A stretch of 64,000 nt of DNA from Psychrobacter sp. DAB_AL43B. GTDB lineage: Bacteria > Pseudomonadota > Gammaproteobacteria > Pseudomonadales > Moraxellaceae. Under the pieces are notes generated by a model. That model saw only the letters and a program-made list of their open reading frames with translations. It ran no database searches and had not been told where the DNA came from. Position numbers and translations under genes: made by a program. The stretch lies in assembly GCF_900168255.1 (NCBI RefSeq), contig NZ_LT799838.1, positions 2,666,001-2,730,000 on the forward strand, in the 5' to 3' direction. Within the stretch, counting starts at the first letter, position 1, and each line of letters starts with the position of its first letter. Below, piece after piece: positions 18,221-28,749 of this stretch.

Positions 18221-18913
18221 TTATGAATTGCCATTTGCCAAGGCCAGCTCTTCGCGCATGGCATCGATAGCAGCCTTATAATCTTCTTGATTAAATATCG
18301 CGGAACCCGCAACAAACATATCAGCGCCTGCTTCCGCAATAGCTCGAATATTACTGGCTTTAATACCACCATCGACTTCTAATCTGATGTCACGGCCACT
18401 GGTAATGATGCGCTGACGGACTTGGCGAACTTTTTCTAGAGTACCCTCAATGAACGACTGACCACCGTAACCGGGATTGACGCTCATCAGTAAGATTTGA
18501 TCTACTTTATCCATAACGTAGTCTAAATAATGTAATGGGGTCGCTGGGTTCAATACCAAGCCACATTCTGCACCGCCATCTTTAATCAGCTGCAAAGAGC
18601 GATCAATATGCGTGCTGGCTTCTGGATGGAAAGTGATGATACTCGCACCCGCCTCTAAGAACTGCTCAATCATACTATCGACAGGGCTAACCATGAGATG
18701 TACGTCAATTGGCGCCTCAATCCCATAGTCACGCAGCGCCTTGCAAATCATACTACCAAACGTTAGGTTGGGTACATAATGATTATCCATCACATCAAAA
18801 TGTATGACATCGGCACCTGACTCTAATACTCTGTCTACTTCTTCGCCCAGTTTGGCAAAGTCGGCAGATAAAATAGAAGGAGCGATTAGATATGGCTTAG
18901 AGGGACTGATCAT
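18221..18913 (-). CDS. rpe: Ribulose-phosphate 3-epimerase
   Basis: Rpe interconverts ribulose-5-phosphate and xylulose-5-phosphate in the pentose phosphate pathway. From ATG 18913 the product is 230 residues, with the TIM-barrel motifs [36 protein letters not shown] (metal-binding His and Asp), [19 protein letters not shown] and EVDGGI (metal-binding Asp). SD TTAGGTAG lies correctly before 18913, so the longer frame starting ten residues earlier was rejected. Confidence 0.96.
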   Translation of the reverse strand: MISPSKPYLIAPSILSADFAKLGEEVDRVLESGADVIHFDVMDNHYVPNLTFGSMICKALRDYGIEAPIDVHLMVSPVDSMIEQFLEAGASIITFHPEASTHIDRSLQLIKDGGAECGLVLNPATPLHYLDYVMDKVDQILLMSVNPGYGGQSFIEGTLEKVRQVRQRIITSGRDIRLEVDGGIKASNIRAIAEAGADMFVAGSAIFNQEDYKAAIDAMREELALANGNS

Positions 18914-19038
18914 GATTGAGCTACCTAATTGATGTTTATACATTGATAGTTATATAAAAGTTTAATAAAAAAACTGCTGTCGGTGTTAGTAATCTCTACA
19001 TATCTAACGTAACCATGCTAATCAAAAGTACTAAATAA

Positions 19039-19518
19039 CTAGCGTGGCTTATATTGAGTTTTACAGTAAGCGCGACCTACTTCAAAGCCTCGTTTTGCTT
19101 GGTGCTTGGTAGCACGATTGCTCACGCGCTGACGCCATAATCGAAAAGACGATGGTTTTAGCTCTTGACGCATGAGCTTAATAACACCAGCTTCATTAAG
19201 ACCGTAGCTATGCTCTATCGCCCCAAACGGCGTTCTATCTTCCCAAGCCATCTCTATTACACGTGAAACTTGCGATTCATCAAGTACTCTATCGCCAGCT
19301 TCATTGACTGATTGGGCGATAAATTCATTTGAGTTAATAGGATTGGTTTGCTCGCCATTCAAATTGGCATTAGCATTAATATTAATATGGGTACGCTGCT
19401 TATTTTTTAAAGCCGCATCCATATCGGCTTGCATAGTCGCAAGCGCTAATTGAGCAGCATTAGAATCTGCTAGCTGAACGCCTGCTTTAAGGACTGTTAA
19501 ATCCTGATAACTTGCCAT
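19039..19518 (-). CDS. TIGR03643/DUF2805 family protein
   Basis: From ATG 19518 (SD AAGG) the product is 159 residues. The C-terminal 80 residues carry the family signature: VIEMAWEDRTPFGAIEHSYG, then NEAGVIKLMRQELKPSSFRLW, ending in a basic Arg/Lys-rich tail (RQRVSNRATKHQAKRG). The segment resembles a helix-turn-helix of the transposase-like kind, so nucleic acid binding is conceivable; the family has no established function. An N-terminal 70-residue region is Asn/Ala-rich. It directly follows the S-formylglutathione hydrolase gene (57-base gap). Confidence 0.75.
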   Translation of the reverse strand: MASYQDLTVLKAGVQLADSNAAQLALATMQADMDAALKNKQRTHININANANLNGEQTNPINSNEFIAQSVNEAGDRVLDESQVSRVIEMAWEDRTPFGAIEHSYGLNEAGVIKLMRQELKPSSFRLWRQRVSNRATKHQAKRGFEVGRAYCKTQYKPR

Positions 19519-19575
19519 AAGAACAACCTTGTAACTATAAAACAATATAGCGAAATAATAATGCGACATCAAAAC

Positions 19576-20484
19576 CTAGTTAAGCTGTGCCTTGCGCCAG
19601 TGATGTTCGATATGATCGTTAATAACGCTCTGAATAAAATAATAGCTATGGTCGTGACCTGCCTGATAACGTAAAGTTAAGGGCTGCTTGGCTTTTTCAC
19701 AAGCCTGTTGTAATTTAGACGTTTGCAACTGACCTTCTGCTAAAAACTCATCAGCAGCACCTTGGTCGACCAAGATACTCGAATACTGCTGACCGACTTG
19801 TTCAATTAACTGTGAAGCATCTGCTTGCGACCACAAGGATGTATCATCACCGAAATACTCTGCATAAGCTGCCTGACCCCATGCTGATTCACTGGCCGCG
19901 CACACTGGCGATAAAGCTGAGACGCTGACAAACTTACCTGGGAATTTAAAGCCCAATAATAAAGCCCCGTGACCGCCCATCGAGTGCCCTGTGATACCGA
20001 TACTATGAATCGGAAACTCTGAGCGCAGCAAATCGTATAACTCATCGACGATGTAGCTTTGCATATTGAAGTTTTCTGTCCAAGGTGCTTGGGTGGCATC
20101 GACATAGTAGCTTGCGCCTTGACCGACAAAATAGCGCTCGTCGTTTGGCACTTCATTGCTATCTCTACTGTCAACGCCGCCACTACTTCTAGGAGACGTG
20201 TCAGGCGCAATAAATATCATGCCAAGCTCGCTACATTTTTGTTGAAAATGGGCTTTGTGCGTGACATTATCGGCATTACAAGTGAGACCTGATAAGTATA
20301 AAATCGCCGGACAACGCTGCCCTGCTAGCGCTTCATCAGGCAGATAAATACTAAAGGTCATCGTCGTTTTGGTAGACGTTGATTGATGGCTATAGTAATG
20401 CTGTTCACCATCAAAGCAGCGATTGACACTTTTTTGCGTGAGCTGGGTGTTGGCTGATAAACTGTGATTATAAGAATTATTCAT
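19576..20484 (-). CDS. S-formylglutathione hydrolase (esterase D family)
   Basis: This enzyme hydrolyses S-formylglutathione to formate and glutathione, the second step of glutathione-dependent formaldehyde removal. The 302-residue alpha/beta hydrolase has the nucleophile elbow GHSMGGHGALLLG (about residues 165-177), an acid in VDQGAADEFL and the catalytic His in AGHDHSYYFIQ. The N-terminal YLPDEALAGQRCPAILYLSGLTC is typical of FghA/YeiG. The partner formaldehyde dehydrogenase gene (adhC/frmA) is not in the window. Confidence 0.92.
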   Translation of the reverse strand: MNNSYNHSLSANTQLTQKSVNRCFDGEQHYYSHQSTSTKTTMTFSIYLPDEALAGQRCPAILYLSGLTCNADNVTHKAHFQQKCSELGMIFIAPDTSPRSSGGVDSRDSNEVPNDERYFVGQGASYYVDATQAPWTENFNMQSYIVDELYDLLRSEFPIHSIGITGHSMGGHGALLLGFKFPGKFVSVSALSPVCAASESAWGQAAYAEYFGDDTSLWSQADASQLIEQVGQQYSSILVDQGAADEFLAEGQLQTSKLQQACEKAKQPLTLRYQAGHDHSYYFIQSVINDHIEHHWRKAQLN

Positions 20485-20586
20485 GAGCAGTATCCTTTTT
20501 TATCCAAGGTAAAATAGCAATGGCTTATAAGAAGTACTTAGTTAAGAAATAGTACCATTTACAAAAATTTAAATAGTGCTTAAGAT

Positions 20587-22068
20587 TTAGTCGTTAGTAT
20601 TATCAACACTTACAGGTATACTTGGAACCGCATCAGGCACGATATTAATAGAGTTTGTCGCATTAGGATTATTAGTAATACTAGCGATCGGCGGTCGTGT
20701 TTTATCAAACAATACTTGCTCAAATGCCGGCAAGGCGGTTTCCATTAAACTGCCGATAACCATTTGCGGCTCTGACGGCTCAAATCCCATGTAAAGCTCA
20801 CGCTCTTGTACTCGATAAGCAGCATCTTTAAAGGCGGCAGAAAAACTGGTGTTTTCACGTAAGCTTTCTGCAAAGAAGGCTTGACCAAAATAGGTCATCT
20901 CTGCCGTATTGGTACAGCCAAACGACATCTTGTCAGCTGCCGAAGCAGTAATCACCACCGTCGTCGGTGACGCCAATTCATCGATAAATGAGCCCGAATA
21001 ACAAGCTGATACTACGATGACCCGCCAGCGAATACCTGACGCATCCAAAGCCTCACGCAACCAAGTAGCATCCAAATTATCCATCGCAAGCGGTGGATTA
21101 GATAAATGGATAAAGTCTTGATCGCCGTGCGACGATAGCGTCATAAACAGCACGTCTTCATCAGCATTCATCTGCTGACCAATTCTTTTTAAACCACGCA
21201 ATATACTGGTCTTAGTCGCAATCGGCTCATCCAACCAAGTGTAAGTATTGTTAATTAATGCCAGCGAATGTCCGCTGGTACCAAAACGCACATCAAACAA
21301 CTCGCGTACTTTATTAATCTCAGAGCGAAAGACGTTTTGATCGGAAAATCCCGCCACACCCATAAAGTACCAGTCGCTTTTACCCGCTACACTTGGGTCA
21401 AGACGCTCCAAAGCTTCCTGCAGTAGACGTGGCTGCTCGTACAATGCCGCTTCTTCCAATACCGGCTCTACAGCAATCTGCTTAAATATGGGTTGGTCAG
21501 CGACGTTGCGCTGCCATATCGTCAATAATGCCACCGCACCGATAATGACGATGACACGCTCCCACCAAGGTATACGCAAGCGACGAGAAAAAATCCATAA
21601 TAAGGCTAAAGTTTGCCATAAAAACAGCACTAAAAATAAGATAGGTAAAAACGAATAGCTCCAATCAGGCAACCAACCATAACTACCTAAAAACTGCACC
21701 AAGCTCTGTAATAACGCTGATAAGGTATCAGCCACCAACCACAGTAATACAGGCACGAAAACCAGCGCTTGATTACCAGCGCGTCGTGCCAAAATAATAC
21801 CGCTTAATAATATAATCATCGGCCAAATTAGATAGCTGACCAATCCTTGCTCATTGAAAACACTGCCGTCTGGGGCGGCTAACCAAGAAAATAGTACGTT
21901 ACTACCAAGCGCTAACAGCGCGAACACTGCAAACTGGATAAAGGTTGGTTTTACCCAAGAAAACGCCCGCGTCGACCCTACTAGCATCCACAAGGTTGCA
22001 ATGATATTGGCAGCGAAATTGAGCGAAAAGCGCTGAAGCGATACGGTTTTTAATGACGCAAGTGACAA
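20587..22068 (-). CDS. Membrane-anchored C13 (legumain-like) cysteine peptidase
   Basis: The 493-residue protein has five to six hydrophobic segments in residues 20-185 and then a soluble clan CD peptidase domain (about 210-460). The dyad is visible: His314 in LSSHGDQD and Cys356 in VVSACYSGSF, each after a hydrophobic strand, as in legumains and caspases. A Pro/Asn-rich tail ends the protein. Substrate and activation are unknown; legumains favour Asn/Asp cleavage. The start is TTG (22066-22068): an in-frame TAG lies 15 bases upstream, so no other start is possible nearby, and GAGG provides the SD. It lies between fghA and htpG without an operon partner. Confidence 0.85.
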   Translation of the reverse strand: MSLASLKTVSLQRFSLNFAANIIATLWMLVGSTRAFSWVKPTFIQFAVFALLALGSNVLFSWLAAPDGSVFNEQGLVSYLIWPMIILLSGIILARRAGNQALVFVPVLLWLVADTLSALLQSLVQFLGSYGWLPDWSYSFLPILFLVLFLWQTLALLWIFSRRLRIPWWERVIVIIGAVALLTIWQRNVADQPIFKQIAVEPVLEEAALYEQPRLLQEALERLDPSVAGKSDWYFMGVAGFSDQNVFRSEINKVRELFDVRFGTSGHSLALINNTYTWLDEPIATKTSILRGLKRIGQQMNADEDVLFMTLSSHGDQDFIHLSNPPLAMDNLDATWLREALDASGIRWRVIVVSACYSGSFIDELASPTTVVITASAADKMSFGCTNTAEMTYFGQAFFAESLRENTSFSAAFKDAAYRVQERELYMGFEPSEPQMVIGSLMETALPAFEQVLFDKTRPPIASITNNPNATNSINIVPDAVPSIPVSVDNTND

Positions 22069-22342
22069 AGACTTAGACCTCTAGCCAATCGAGAGAAATA
22101 AAACACATCAATGATAAATACTTTGATATCGATGCCATTTAACGTGTTTAATTTACATTTTTTGCACGGCATACGACTATCAGTTTTATATTTAATTCAC
22201 TATGAAATGATTATAAGAGACGAATAGCGCACATCTATTATATTATTGACTAATAGTTTAGCTCGCTAATCTATCGCGATTGTAACGGATTGTCGGTCAA
22301 GAGCATAAGGCTGAATTGTAAAATTCGCTTAAAAAATCCATT
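22069..22342. other. Intergenic region upstream of the C13 peptidase gene
   Basis: AT-rich sequence that must contain the promoter of the C13 peptidase gene. No further structure or coding frame is seen. Confidence 0.4.
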
Positions 22343-22378
22343 AAAAAAAGGAGGTCTTAGACTCAAGACCTCCTTTTA
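22343..22378 (-). terminator. Terminator of htpG
   Basis: A perfect hairpin AAAAGGAGGTCTT / AAGACCTCCTTTT with a 6-base loop, flanked on the minus strand by a T-run, lies 30 bases after the htpG stop. Confidence 0.9.
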
Positions 22379-22407
22379 TATCAAAACATTCTAATAAAGA
22401 TTAAACA

Positions 22408-24393
22408 CTATCTCATCAATAACTCATTGACGCGTTTGAGATAAGCAGCTGGATCTTCTAATTGACCGCCATCTGCTAGCAATGCTTGGTCAAAAATCAC
22501 TTGCGCCAACTTATCAAAATCGACGTCAGACTGCTCGCTACTCTCAAGTTTTTTAATCAGTGGATGATCAGGGTTAACTTCTAATGTTGGTTTGCTTTCT
22601 GGTACATCCTGCCCCATTTGCTTAAGCATTTGGATCATCTGTGGCGATAGCTCACCTTCACCAACAACCAAACAAGCAGGACTGTCGACTAAGCGCGTAG
22701 AAACTTTAACGTCTTTCGCGCGCTCGCCTAATGCTGCTTTGAGCTTATCAACCACTGGCTTTAAAGTTTCTTGTGCTTTTTCCGCTTCTGCTTTTTCGGC
22801 TTCATCCTGCAAATCGCCTAAATCAACCGCGCCTTTTGCGATGTTTTGTAGCGGTGTCTCATCAAATGAAGTTAAGAAGTTCATTGCCCATTCATCTACA
22901 CGACTGGTCATCAAAATAACTTCGATGCCTTTTTTCTTAAACAACTCAAGTTGTGGGCTGTTTTTTGCTGCTGCTAAGTTATCAGCCGTTAAATAATAGA
23001 TGGCTTTTTGCCCGTCTTTCATACGCGCCTTATAGTCTTCAAAGCTGGTGGTCTCACCATCTTGAGTGCTGGTCGCATAGCGGAGCAATTTGGCAATACG
23101 CTCTTGATTGCCCATGTCTTCGCCAACGCCTTCTTTGATGACATCACCAAACTCGGCGTAGAACTGGGCGAATTTTTCTTGCTTATCGCTGTCTTCACTA
23201 TTAGCAAGGCTTGCAAGTAAAGTCAAAATACGACGGGCGTTACCATCACGGATAGATTTTACATCACGTGACTCTTGTAAGATTTCGCGGCTGACGTTCA
23301 GTGGCAAGTCTGCTGAATCAATCACCCCTTTGACGAAACGCAGGTACATCGGCAGTAATTGCTCAGCTTCGTCCATAATAAAGACGCGTTTGACGTATAA
23401 CTTTAGCCCATGCTGCTGGTCACGAGTATATAAATCGACAGGTGCCTTTTTCGGAATATATAACAGCTGCGTATACTGTACGCGACCTTCAACACGGTTG
23501 TGCGTCCAAGTCAGCGGCGCATCCATATCATAAGTGATGTTTTTATAAAAATCGACATACTCATCGTCTTCAATCTCAGATGCTGAGCGTGTCCATAATG
23601 CACTGGCTTTATTAATGGTTTCCCATTCATCAGTCAGTACCATTTGTCCATTGGCAGGTGTGTCGCTGCCCTCTTCCGCTTCATCTTCTTGCCAGACTTC
23701 TTTACGCATCTGAATCGGTAAGCTGATATGGTCTGAGTATTTATTCACTAACTGCTTAATTTTGCCACGGTCTAAGTAGCTGTCTTCGCCTTCAGAATAC
23801 TCTTCTTTTAAATGCAAAGTGATGGCAGTGCCGCGAGTAGCTTTAGTGATTGGCTCAACGGTAAAGCTACCGGTACCATCTGATACCCAACGTACGCCTT
23901 TATCCGCAGGCTCGCCTGCTTTGCGTGATTCAACGCTAATCGTATCGGCAACGATAAAGCCAGAATAGAAACCGACACCAAACTGGCCGATTAATTGACC
24001 TTCTTGCTTTTGTGATTCAGACAATTTATCTAAAAATGCTTTGGTACCTGACTTGGCAATCGTACCTAAGTTTTCGATGGCATCGGCTTCATTCATGCCA
24101 ATACCATTATCAGTAAAGGTAATCGTCTTAGAGTCTTCATCGACGGCGATACGAATACGCAGCTCGCCATCATTTTCATAAAGACTGTCGTCATTGGTGG
24201 CTTCAAAGCGCAACTTATCACAGGCGTCAGAAGCATTAGAGACCAGCTCACGCACAAAGATATCAGCATTAGAATATAGCGAATGCGTTACTAAATGCAG
24301 CAGCTGCGCCACTTCCGCTTCAAACGTATGTTTTTTTAATTCTGGGTTTTTGCTATCAGCTTTCTGGTTATCAACTGGGGTCTGTTCACTCAT
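22408..24393 (-). CDS. htpG: Molecular chaperone HtpG (Hsp90)
   Basis: HtpG is the bacterial Hsp90 ATPase, a cytosolic dimeric chaperone. From ATG 24393, which has the strong SD AAGGAG, the product is 661 residues. The GHKL ATPase motifs are present: [14 protein letters not shown] (about residue 45), TDNGIGM (about 95), [16 protein letters not shown] and a C-terminal dimerisation domain. It is about 35 residues longer than E. coli HtpG, with an acidic insertion around residue 240 ([11 protein letters not shown]). It has its own terminator and is likely stress-induced, though no heat-shock promoter could be identified. Confidence 0.97.
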   Translation of the reverse strand: MSEQTPVDNQKADSKNPELKKHTFEAEVAQLLHLVTHSLYSNADIFVRELVSNASDACDKLRFEATNDDSLYENDGELRIRIAVDEDSKTITFTDNGIGMNEADAIENLGTIAKSGTKAFLDKLSESQKQEGQLIGQFGVGFYSGFIVADTISVESRKAGEPADKGVRWVSDGTGSFTVEPITKATRGTAITLHLKEEYSEGEDSYLDRGKIKQLVNKYSDHISLPIQMRKEVWQEDEAEEGSDTPANGQMVLTDEWETINKASALWTRSASEIEDDEYVDFYKNITYDMDAPLTWTHNRVEGRVQYTQLLYIPKKAPVDLYTRDQQHGLKLYVKRVFIMDEAEQLLPMYLRFVKGVIDSADLPLNVSREILQESRDVKSIRDGNARRILTLLASLANSEDSDKQEKFAQFYAEFGDVIKEGVGEDMGNQERIAKLLRYATSTQDGETTSFEDYKARMKDGQKAIYYLTADNLAAAKNSPQLELFKKKGIEVILMTSRVDEWAMNFLTSFDETPLQNIAKGAVDLGDLQDEAEKAEAEKAQETLKPVVDKLKAALGERAKDVKVSTRLVDSPACLVVGEGELSPQMIQMLKQMGQDVPESKPTLEVNPDHPLIKKLESSEQSDVDFDKLAQVIFDQALLADGGQLEDPAAYLKRVNELLMR

Positions 24394-24692
24394 AAAAAAC
24401 TCCTTCAATTTATACTAAAAATTTATTATCAAATAGCCATAATCAAAATAAACTTGCTCAAATATATATTAGAGAAGCCAATCTTTGAATACCGCTAAGC
24501 TGTTTATACTAATAGGGGCGCGGAAGAAAATTTCAAGCTCAAAAACTTTATTCAATAAAAAACACCGCCCTAGTTTCCTAAGGCGGTGTCATTGTATAAG
24601 CCATTTATTTAGATAATAGTTACTAAATAAACGCTAGTAGTTATACCCAATAGCTATATTTAATAGCTGTATTTAATCACTATGTTTAATAG
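24394..24692. promoter_or_regulatory. htpG promoter region and katA 3' region
   Basis: The left part must hold the htpG promoter. The right part after the katA stop has a run of near-identical AT-rich phrases (AATAGCTATATTTAATAGCTGTA..., 24650-24700). The katA terminator lies between. Nothing else is recognised. Confidence 0.5.
24552..24589 (-). terminator. Terminator of katA
   Basis: On the minus strand ACACCGCC.TAG and CTA.GGCGGTGT form a GC-rich hairpin followed by TTTTTTATT, about 100 bases after the katA stop. Confidence 0.85.
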
Positions 24693-26225
24693 CTATAAAC
24701 AGCTAGGTAAATGACGAGCAGGATCTGAGTCACGGGCTGCCATCGCATCTTCAACACTTAATCCTAATGCTTTGGCAACGCCTACGCCATAAGCGGCATC
24801 ACACCAATTACAGTTACGAATATGACGATACTGAATAAAGTCAGGTACGCCCGCTAAATTATTAGCAGTATTATCAAAAACTACTTGCTGCTGCTCAGCA
24901 CTCATGAGATTAAACAATGCGCGAGGTTGGCTAAAGTAATCGCTATCGTCTTCACGGAAATCATAGTGTGCTGCATCACCATTAATCTTTAATGGTGGCT
25001 CAGCATAGTCAGGCTGCTCTTGCCACTGACTAAAACTATTTGGCTCATAATGCGGGCGACTGCCATAATTGTCATCGACACGCCCTTGACCATCACGATG
25101 GTTACTCATCACTGGGCAGCGCGGCTTATTCACAGGGATTTGTTGATGATTGACACCGACACGGTAACGCTGTGCATCGGCGTAGTTCACCAAGCGATTT
25201 TGTAGCATCTTATCTGGTGAGACGCTGATACCTGGCACCAAGTTACTTGGGGCAAATGCCGCTTGCTCAACATCAACAAAGTAGTTGTCAGAGTTTCTAT
25301 TCAATTCAAACTCACCAACTTCGATCAATGGGTAATCACCTTTTGGCCATACTTTGGTTAAATCAAACGGATGGTAAGGCACTTGATCAGCCTCAGCTTC
25401 AGGCATGATTTGCACATACATTTTCCACTTTGGAAAATCACCGTTTTCAATGGCATCATACAAATCTTTTTGATGACTTTCACGGTCCGCACCAACGATA
25501 TCTGCTGCTTCAGCATCGGTTAAGTTTTTGATACCTTGCTGAGTGCGGAAATGGAATTTCACCCAAAAACGCTCGTTGGCTGTATTCCAAAAACTATAAG
25601 TATGCGAGCCAAAGCCGTGCATATTTCTATACGAAGCTGGAAGACCACGATCACTCATCACGATAGTAACCTGATGCAAAGCTTCTGGCAGCAAGGTCCA
25701 AAAATCCCAGTTATTGGTCGCCGAGCGCATATTGGTACGCGGGTCACGTTTGACTGCTTTATTTAAATCCGGGAATTTGCGTGGGTCACGTAAAAAGAAT
25801 ACTGGTGTATTATTACCCACCATATCCCAGTTGCCCTCTTCGGTATAAAACTTTAGGGCAAATCCGCGAATATCACGTTCGGCATCAGCGGCACCGCGCT
25901 CGCCTGCCACCGTACTAAAGCGCGCAAACATTTCCGTCTGTTTACCAACTTCACTGAAGATATTGGCACGGGTATATTTGCTAATGTCGTGGGTGACGGT
26001 AAACGTACCAAAGGCGCCAGAGCCTTTTGCATGCATACGGCGCTCTGGAATCACTTCACGGGCAAAGTTAGCTAGCTTTTCACTTAACCAGATATCTTGT
26101 GCCAATAGTGGACCACGCTTGCCTGCCGTGAGACTATTTTGGTTGTCCGCAACTGGTGCGCCATTACTCATGGTTAATTGAGTGGGTGCATATGGACATT
26201 TTTTATCGCTCATGTCGTTGCTCAT
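24693..26225 (-). CDS. katA: Catalase (monofunctional haem type)
   Basis: A haem catalase that dismutates hydrogen peroxide. From ATG 26225 (strong SD AGGAG) the product is 510 residues, the size of small-subunit clade 3 enzymes. The active site region [15 protein letters not shown] carries the catalytic His, [10 protein letters not shown] the catalytic Asn region, and [23 protein letters not shown] contains the proximal haem Tyr. An upstream in-frame ATG 13 residues earlier lacks an SD. The symbol katA is used by family size; another catalase symbol is possible. Oxidative stress control is likely, but a full OxyR site could not be assigned. Confidence 0.94.
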   Translation of the reverse strand: MSNDMSDKKCPYAPTQLTMSNGAPVADNQNSLTAGKRGPLLAQDIWLSEKLANFAREVIPERRMHAKGSGAFGTFTVTHDISKYTRANIFSEVGKQTEMFARFSTVAGERGAADAERDIRGFALKFYTEEGNWDMVGNNTPVFFLRDPRKFPDLNKAVKRDPRTNMRSATNNWDFWTLLPEALHQVTIVMSDRGLPASYRNMHGFGSHTYSFWNTANERFWVKFHFRTQQGIKNLTDAEAADIVGADRESHQKDLYDAIENGDFPKWKMYVQIMPEAEADQVPYHPFDLTKVWPKGDYPLIEVGEFELNRNSDNYFVDVEQAAFAPSNLVPGISVSPDKMLQNRLVNYADAQRYRVGVNHQQIPVNKPRCPVMSNHRDGQGRVDDNYGSRPHYEPNSFSQWQEQPDYAEPPLKINGDAAHYDFREDDSDYFSQPRALFNLMSAEQQQVVFDNTANNLAGVPDFIQYRHIRNCNWCDAAYGVGVAKALGLSVEDAMAARDSDPARHLPSCL

Positions 26226-26536
26226 AGTTATACTCCTTTGAAACATAAATGGATTAAAGTACAAAATCTATTCTGAATAGACCTCTATCAATATGTCCAG
26301 AATAGTAGTAAGTTTGTTCGAAAAACGACTATTTTTGTTCATAGTAACCTGTAATTTCAATAATATTGCCTTGTTAGGTACTATTACAACCGATTACCAT
26401 TGATTTGTATAATTAATTAACTACATGCTTTAGTTTTGTTTTTTAGAACTACTTAGATTGTTTTTTAACTCATCCAAATGGCTTTGATTCCTAGGGTAAC
26501 TTTCAATAAGACCTGCCTACTAAATAATTCTTAGCA
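26226..26536. promoter_or_regulatory. katA upstream region with palindromes
   Basis: This 311-base gap should carry the katA promoter. It contains the perfect inverted repeat CTATTC-T-GAATAG (26268-26280), and CTATTCTG is repeated inverted as CAGAATAG about 20 bases farther on. A regulator site for katA is plausible but unproven. Confidence 0.45.
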
Positions 26537-27352
26537 TTAGCATGGCATCGGACGAATCGTCAAAATCTGCTCACTGCGACCAAAGGGTCCTTGAGTATCA
26601 TGGAGTATCGCACTGCTAACGCCGATCCCATCAGCACCGTATTGCTGCACGGCTTCAATGCCTAACCAGCGACCTTTTGGCGCGCGATGCATGTGGATTT
26701 GCAAATCCGTATTGGGGAACATCCATTCTAACGTAGACAACCCAAGTCCAAGCCGCGGCACGACGCCATTAGCCGTATCGACCATGCCTAATAAGTGCAC
26801 CATATCATCAGTGGGCTCGCCCTCTACTATGTCAACATCATTGGTTATCCATACCATGCCGCGACCGGGACGACGGTCTGGTTCGGCAACTAGGCGTACG
26901 CTTTCGATAAAACCACCTGGCCAGCCTTTCATATCATCCCAAACTGGCAAATCCTCAGGTTTATACACAGATTTTTGATCCTCAAGCCCTGCAATCTCGC
27001 TGGTATCTTGGGTCATTAGTCGCCACGCCCGCGCAATGATAGCATCGCGGCCACGACTGCTCATCACTGCCTCGATAAGCTCAATGGTCTTGCCCGGACG
27101 GATACAACGCGTAGTAATAGTAAAGTCATCAAGCGGTATTAACCCTAAGATATCTAGGCTAATACGAGCGATGCGCATATGCGCTTGTGGCGCAAAACTT
27201 TTTAATTCAGCGGTAAGTATGCCTGTTGCTGGTGCCATATGCTGCTCGTGCTCATTCCAAGCACCTTGGGCATGTTGGGTTGGCTGGTAATGCGCCACGC
27301 TGCTGCCATCTGCTTGCTGTTCGCGTTTTATAAAGTTGTAATAAGCTGACAT
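26537..27352 (-). CDS. Acyl-CoA thioesterase-like double hotdog protein
   Basis: A 271-residue protein resembling the TesB-like/4HBT_3 thioesterase family. Two hotdog-like halves can be seen. The N-terminal half (HMAPATGILTAELKSFA, then ARISLDILGLIPLDDFTITT) and the C-terminal half end in a conserved SSAILHDTQGPFGRSEQ, similar to the catalytic strand of acyl-CoA thioesterase II. The substrate is unknown; hydrolysis of acyl-CoA is inferred from fold only. SD TAGGAAAG precedes the ATG. It lies upstream of katA on the same strand with a gap of about 310 bases. Confidence 0.75.
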   Translation of the reverse strand: MSAYYNFIKREQQADGSSVAHYQPTQHAQGAWNEHEQHMAPATGILTAELKSFAPQAHMRIARISLDILGLIPLDDFTITTRCIRPGKTIELIEAVMSSRGRDAIIARAWRLMTQDTSEIAGLEDQKSVYKPEDLPVWDDMKGWPGGFIESVRLVAEPDRRPGRGMVWITNDVDIVEGEPTDDMVHLLGMVDTANGVVPRLGLGLSTLEWMFPNTDLQIHMHRAPKGRWLGIEAVQQYGADGIGVSSAILHDTQGPFGRSEQILTIRPMPC

Positions 27353-27413
27353 GACTTTCCTAGAGGCTGTTTATTAAAATATTCTATGTCTTATTATGGG
27401 TCGTGAAATCATA

Positions 27414-28370
27414 CTACTTACCCACTTGGGTGATCGGAATACGCAAAGCTTTGGGCAAACTAAACATGACATTTTCTTCAATACCTGACAATTCACTCGG
27501 CAAATCACCACCCCAATCTTGCAGCTGCTGTAACACTTCTTGAATCAGCACTTCAGGCGCTGAAGCACCAGCAGTCACACCGACACTCTGTATGCCATCG
27601 AACCAACTTCTATCCATTTCAGTAGCATTGTCAATCAGATAAGCACTGCAATTCATACGCTCTGCCAATTCACGCAAACGATTAGAGTTTGACGAGTTTG
27701 GCGATCCAACCACCAATACCACTTCACAGCGACCGGCTAAGTCTTTAACCGCATCTTGGCGATTTTGAGTAGCATAACAAATATCGTCTTTTCGAGGACC
27801 TTGAATGCTTGGGAATTTATCTCTAAGCGCATCGATAACGCGAGCAGTGTCATCCATGGATAAGGTCGTTTGAGTGACAAATGCCAAACGCTCAGCATCT
27901 TGTACGGTCAATGCTTCGACGTCGGTTTCATTTTCGACCAAATGTATCTGTCCACCATGACGATGGTTAAAGCGTCCCATAGTGCCTTCTACTTCAGGAT
28001 GCCCAGCATGTCCAATTAGTACCGCATCCATACCTTCTTGGGCAAACTTAGCAACTTCTATATGCACTTTGGTCACCAAGGGACAAGTGGCATCAAACAC
28101 CGTCAAATCACGGCGCTCCGCCTCATCTTCGACGGCTTTTGAGACGCCATGAGCCGAAAAAATAACGATTGAGCCATCCGGCACTTCATGCAGCTCTTCA
28201 ACAAAGACCGCACCACGATTGGCTAAGTCAGAGACCACAAATTTATTGTGTACGACTTCATGACGGACATAAATGGGTGGCTCAAAACGTGTTAGTGCTT
28301 GATTCACAATCGCAATCGCGCGATCCACACCAGCACAAAATCCACGTGGATTGGCAAGATAAATTTGCAT
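27414..28370 (-). CDS. ispH: 4-hydroxy-3-methylbut-2-enyl diphosphate reductase IspH
   Basis: IspH makes IPP and DMAPP in the last step of the MEP isoprenoid pathway, using a [4Fe-4S] cluster. From ATG 28370 the product is 318 residues, the normal length. The three cluster cysteines are in [20 protein letters not shown] and [11 protein letters not shown]. Substrate-binding histidines and the SxN motif are seen in [22 protein letters not shown] and [11 protein letters not shown]. An SD-like AGG precedes the chosen start; the longer frame begins five residues earlier without support. Confidence 0.97.
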   Translation of the reverse strand: MQIYLANPRGFCAGVDRAIAIVNQALTRFEPPIYVRHEVVHNKFVVSDLANRGAVFVEELHEVPDGSIVIFSAHGVSKAVEDEAERRDLTVFDATCPLVTKVHIEVAKFAQEGMDAVLIGHAGHPEVEGTMGRFNHRHGGQIHLVENETDVEALTVQDAERLAFVTQTTLSMDDTARVIDALRDKFPSIQGPRKDDICYATQNRQDAVKDLAGRCEVVLVVGSPNSSNSNRLRELAERMNCSAYLIDNATEMDRSWFDGIQSVGVTAGASAPEVLIQEVLQQLQDWGGDLPSELSGIEENVMFSLPKALRIPITQVGK

Positions 28371-28749
28371 AAGAAGGCCTATCATTAGATAATTTATAGT
28401 TAAAGCTTAGATTTAAAAGCTTCCATTCAAAAATTGGGATGAAATCGATGCTCTACTTTAGCATAATTTGCTTTTATTGCCCTTGAAAAAAGCAGTGTCT
28501 TAATAGCAATGTTGTATATGGAAGCGGCAGTATGCTAATAGCGCGTTGATAAGAAGCGTTTTAAGTAAAATAAAAGCAGACAAAGCAGTTTATAATGATG
28601 CCTCAATTATTATTATGATTATAGTTTCTATCACTATACATGATGGTGTTTTTTCACATGATGGTGTTTTTTCTTTTTACCAGCCTTTAGCCGTTTACTA
28701 AGGCACTTTTTAGTCTTTTATTAGGACACACTTTACTAGGACAGACTGT
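28371..28749. promoter_or_regulatory. Divergent region between ispH and gmk
   Basis: The gap of about 380 bases must hold promoters for both genes. TATAAT at 28591-28596 faces gmk but has only a poor -35. A perfect 18-base tandem duplication lies at 28638-28673. No coding frame is seen. Confidence 0.5.
28638..28673. repeat. Perfect 18-bp tandem duplication upstream of gmk
   Basis: Units 28638-28655 and 28656-28673 are identical (ACATGATGGTGT followed by a T-run and C). They lie 77 bases before the gmk start, in the probable untranslated leader. Confidence 0.85.

Noticed and set aside
24640..24700. Repeated AATAGCTAT/TTTAAT phrases after katA as a repeat array
   Set aside because: The copies are short, imperfect and AT-rich; probably local sequence bias, not a defined repeat.
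26226..26340. OxyR box upstream of katA
   Set aside because: The ATAG/CTAT elements present do not have the four-part spacing of the OxyR consensus.
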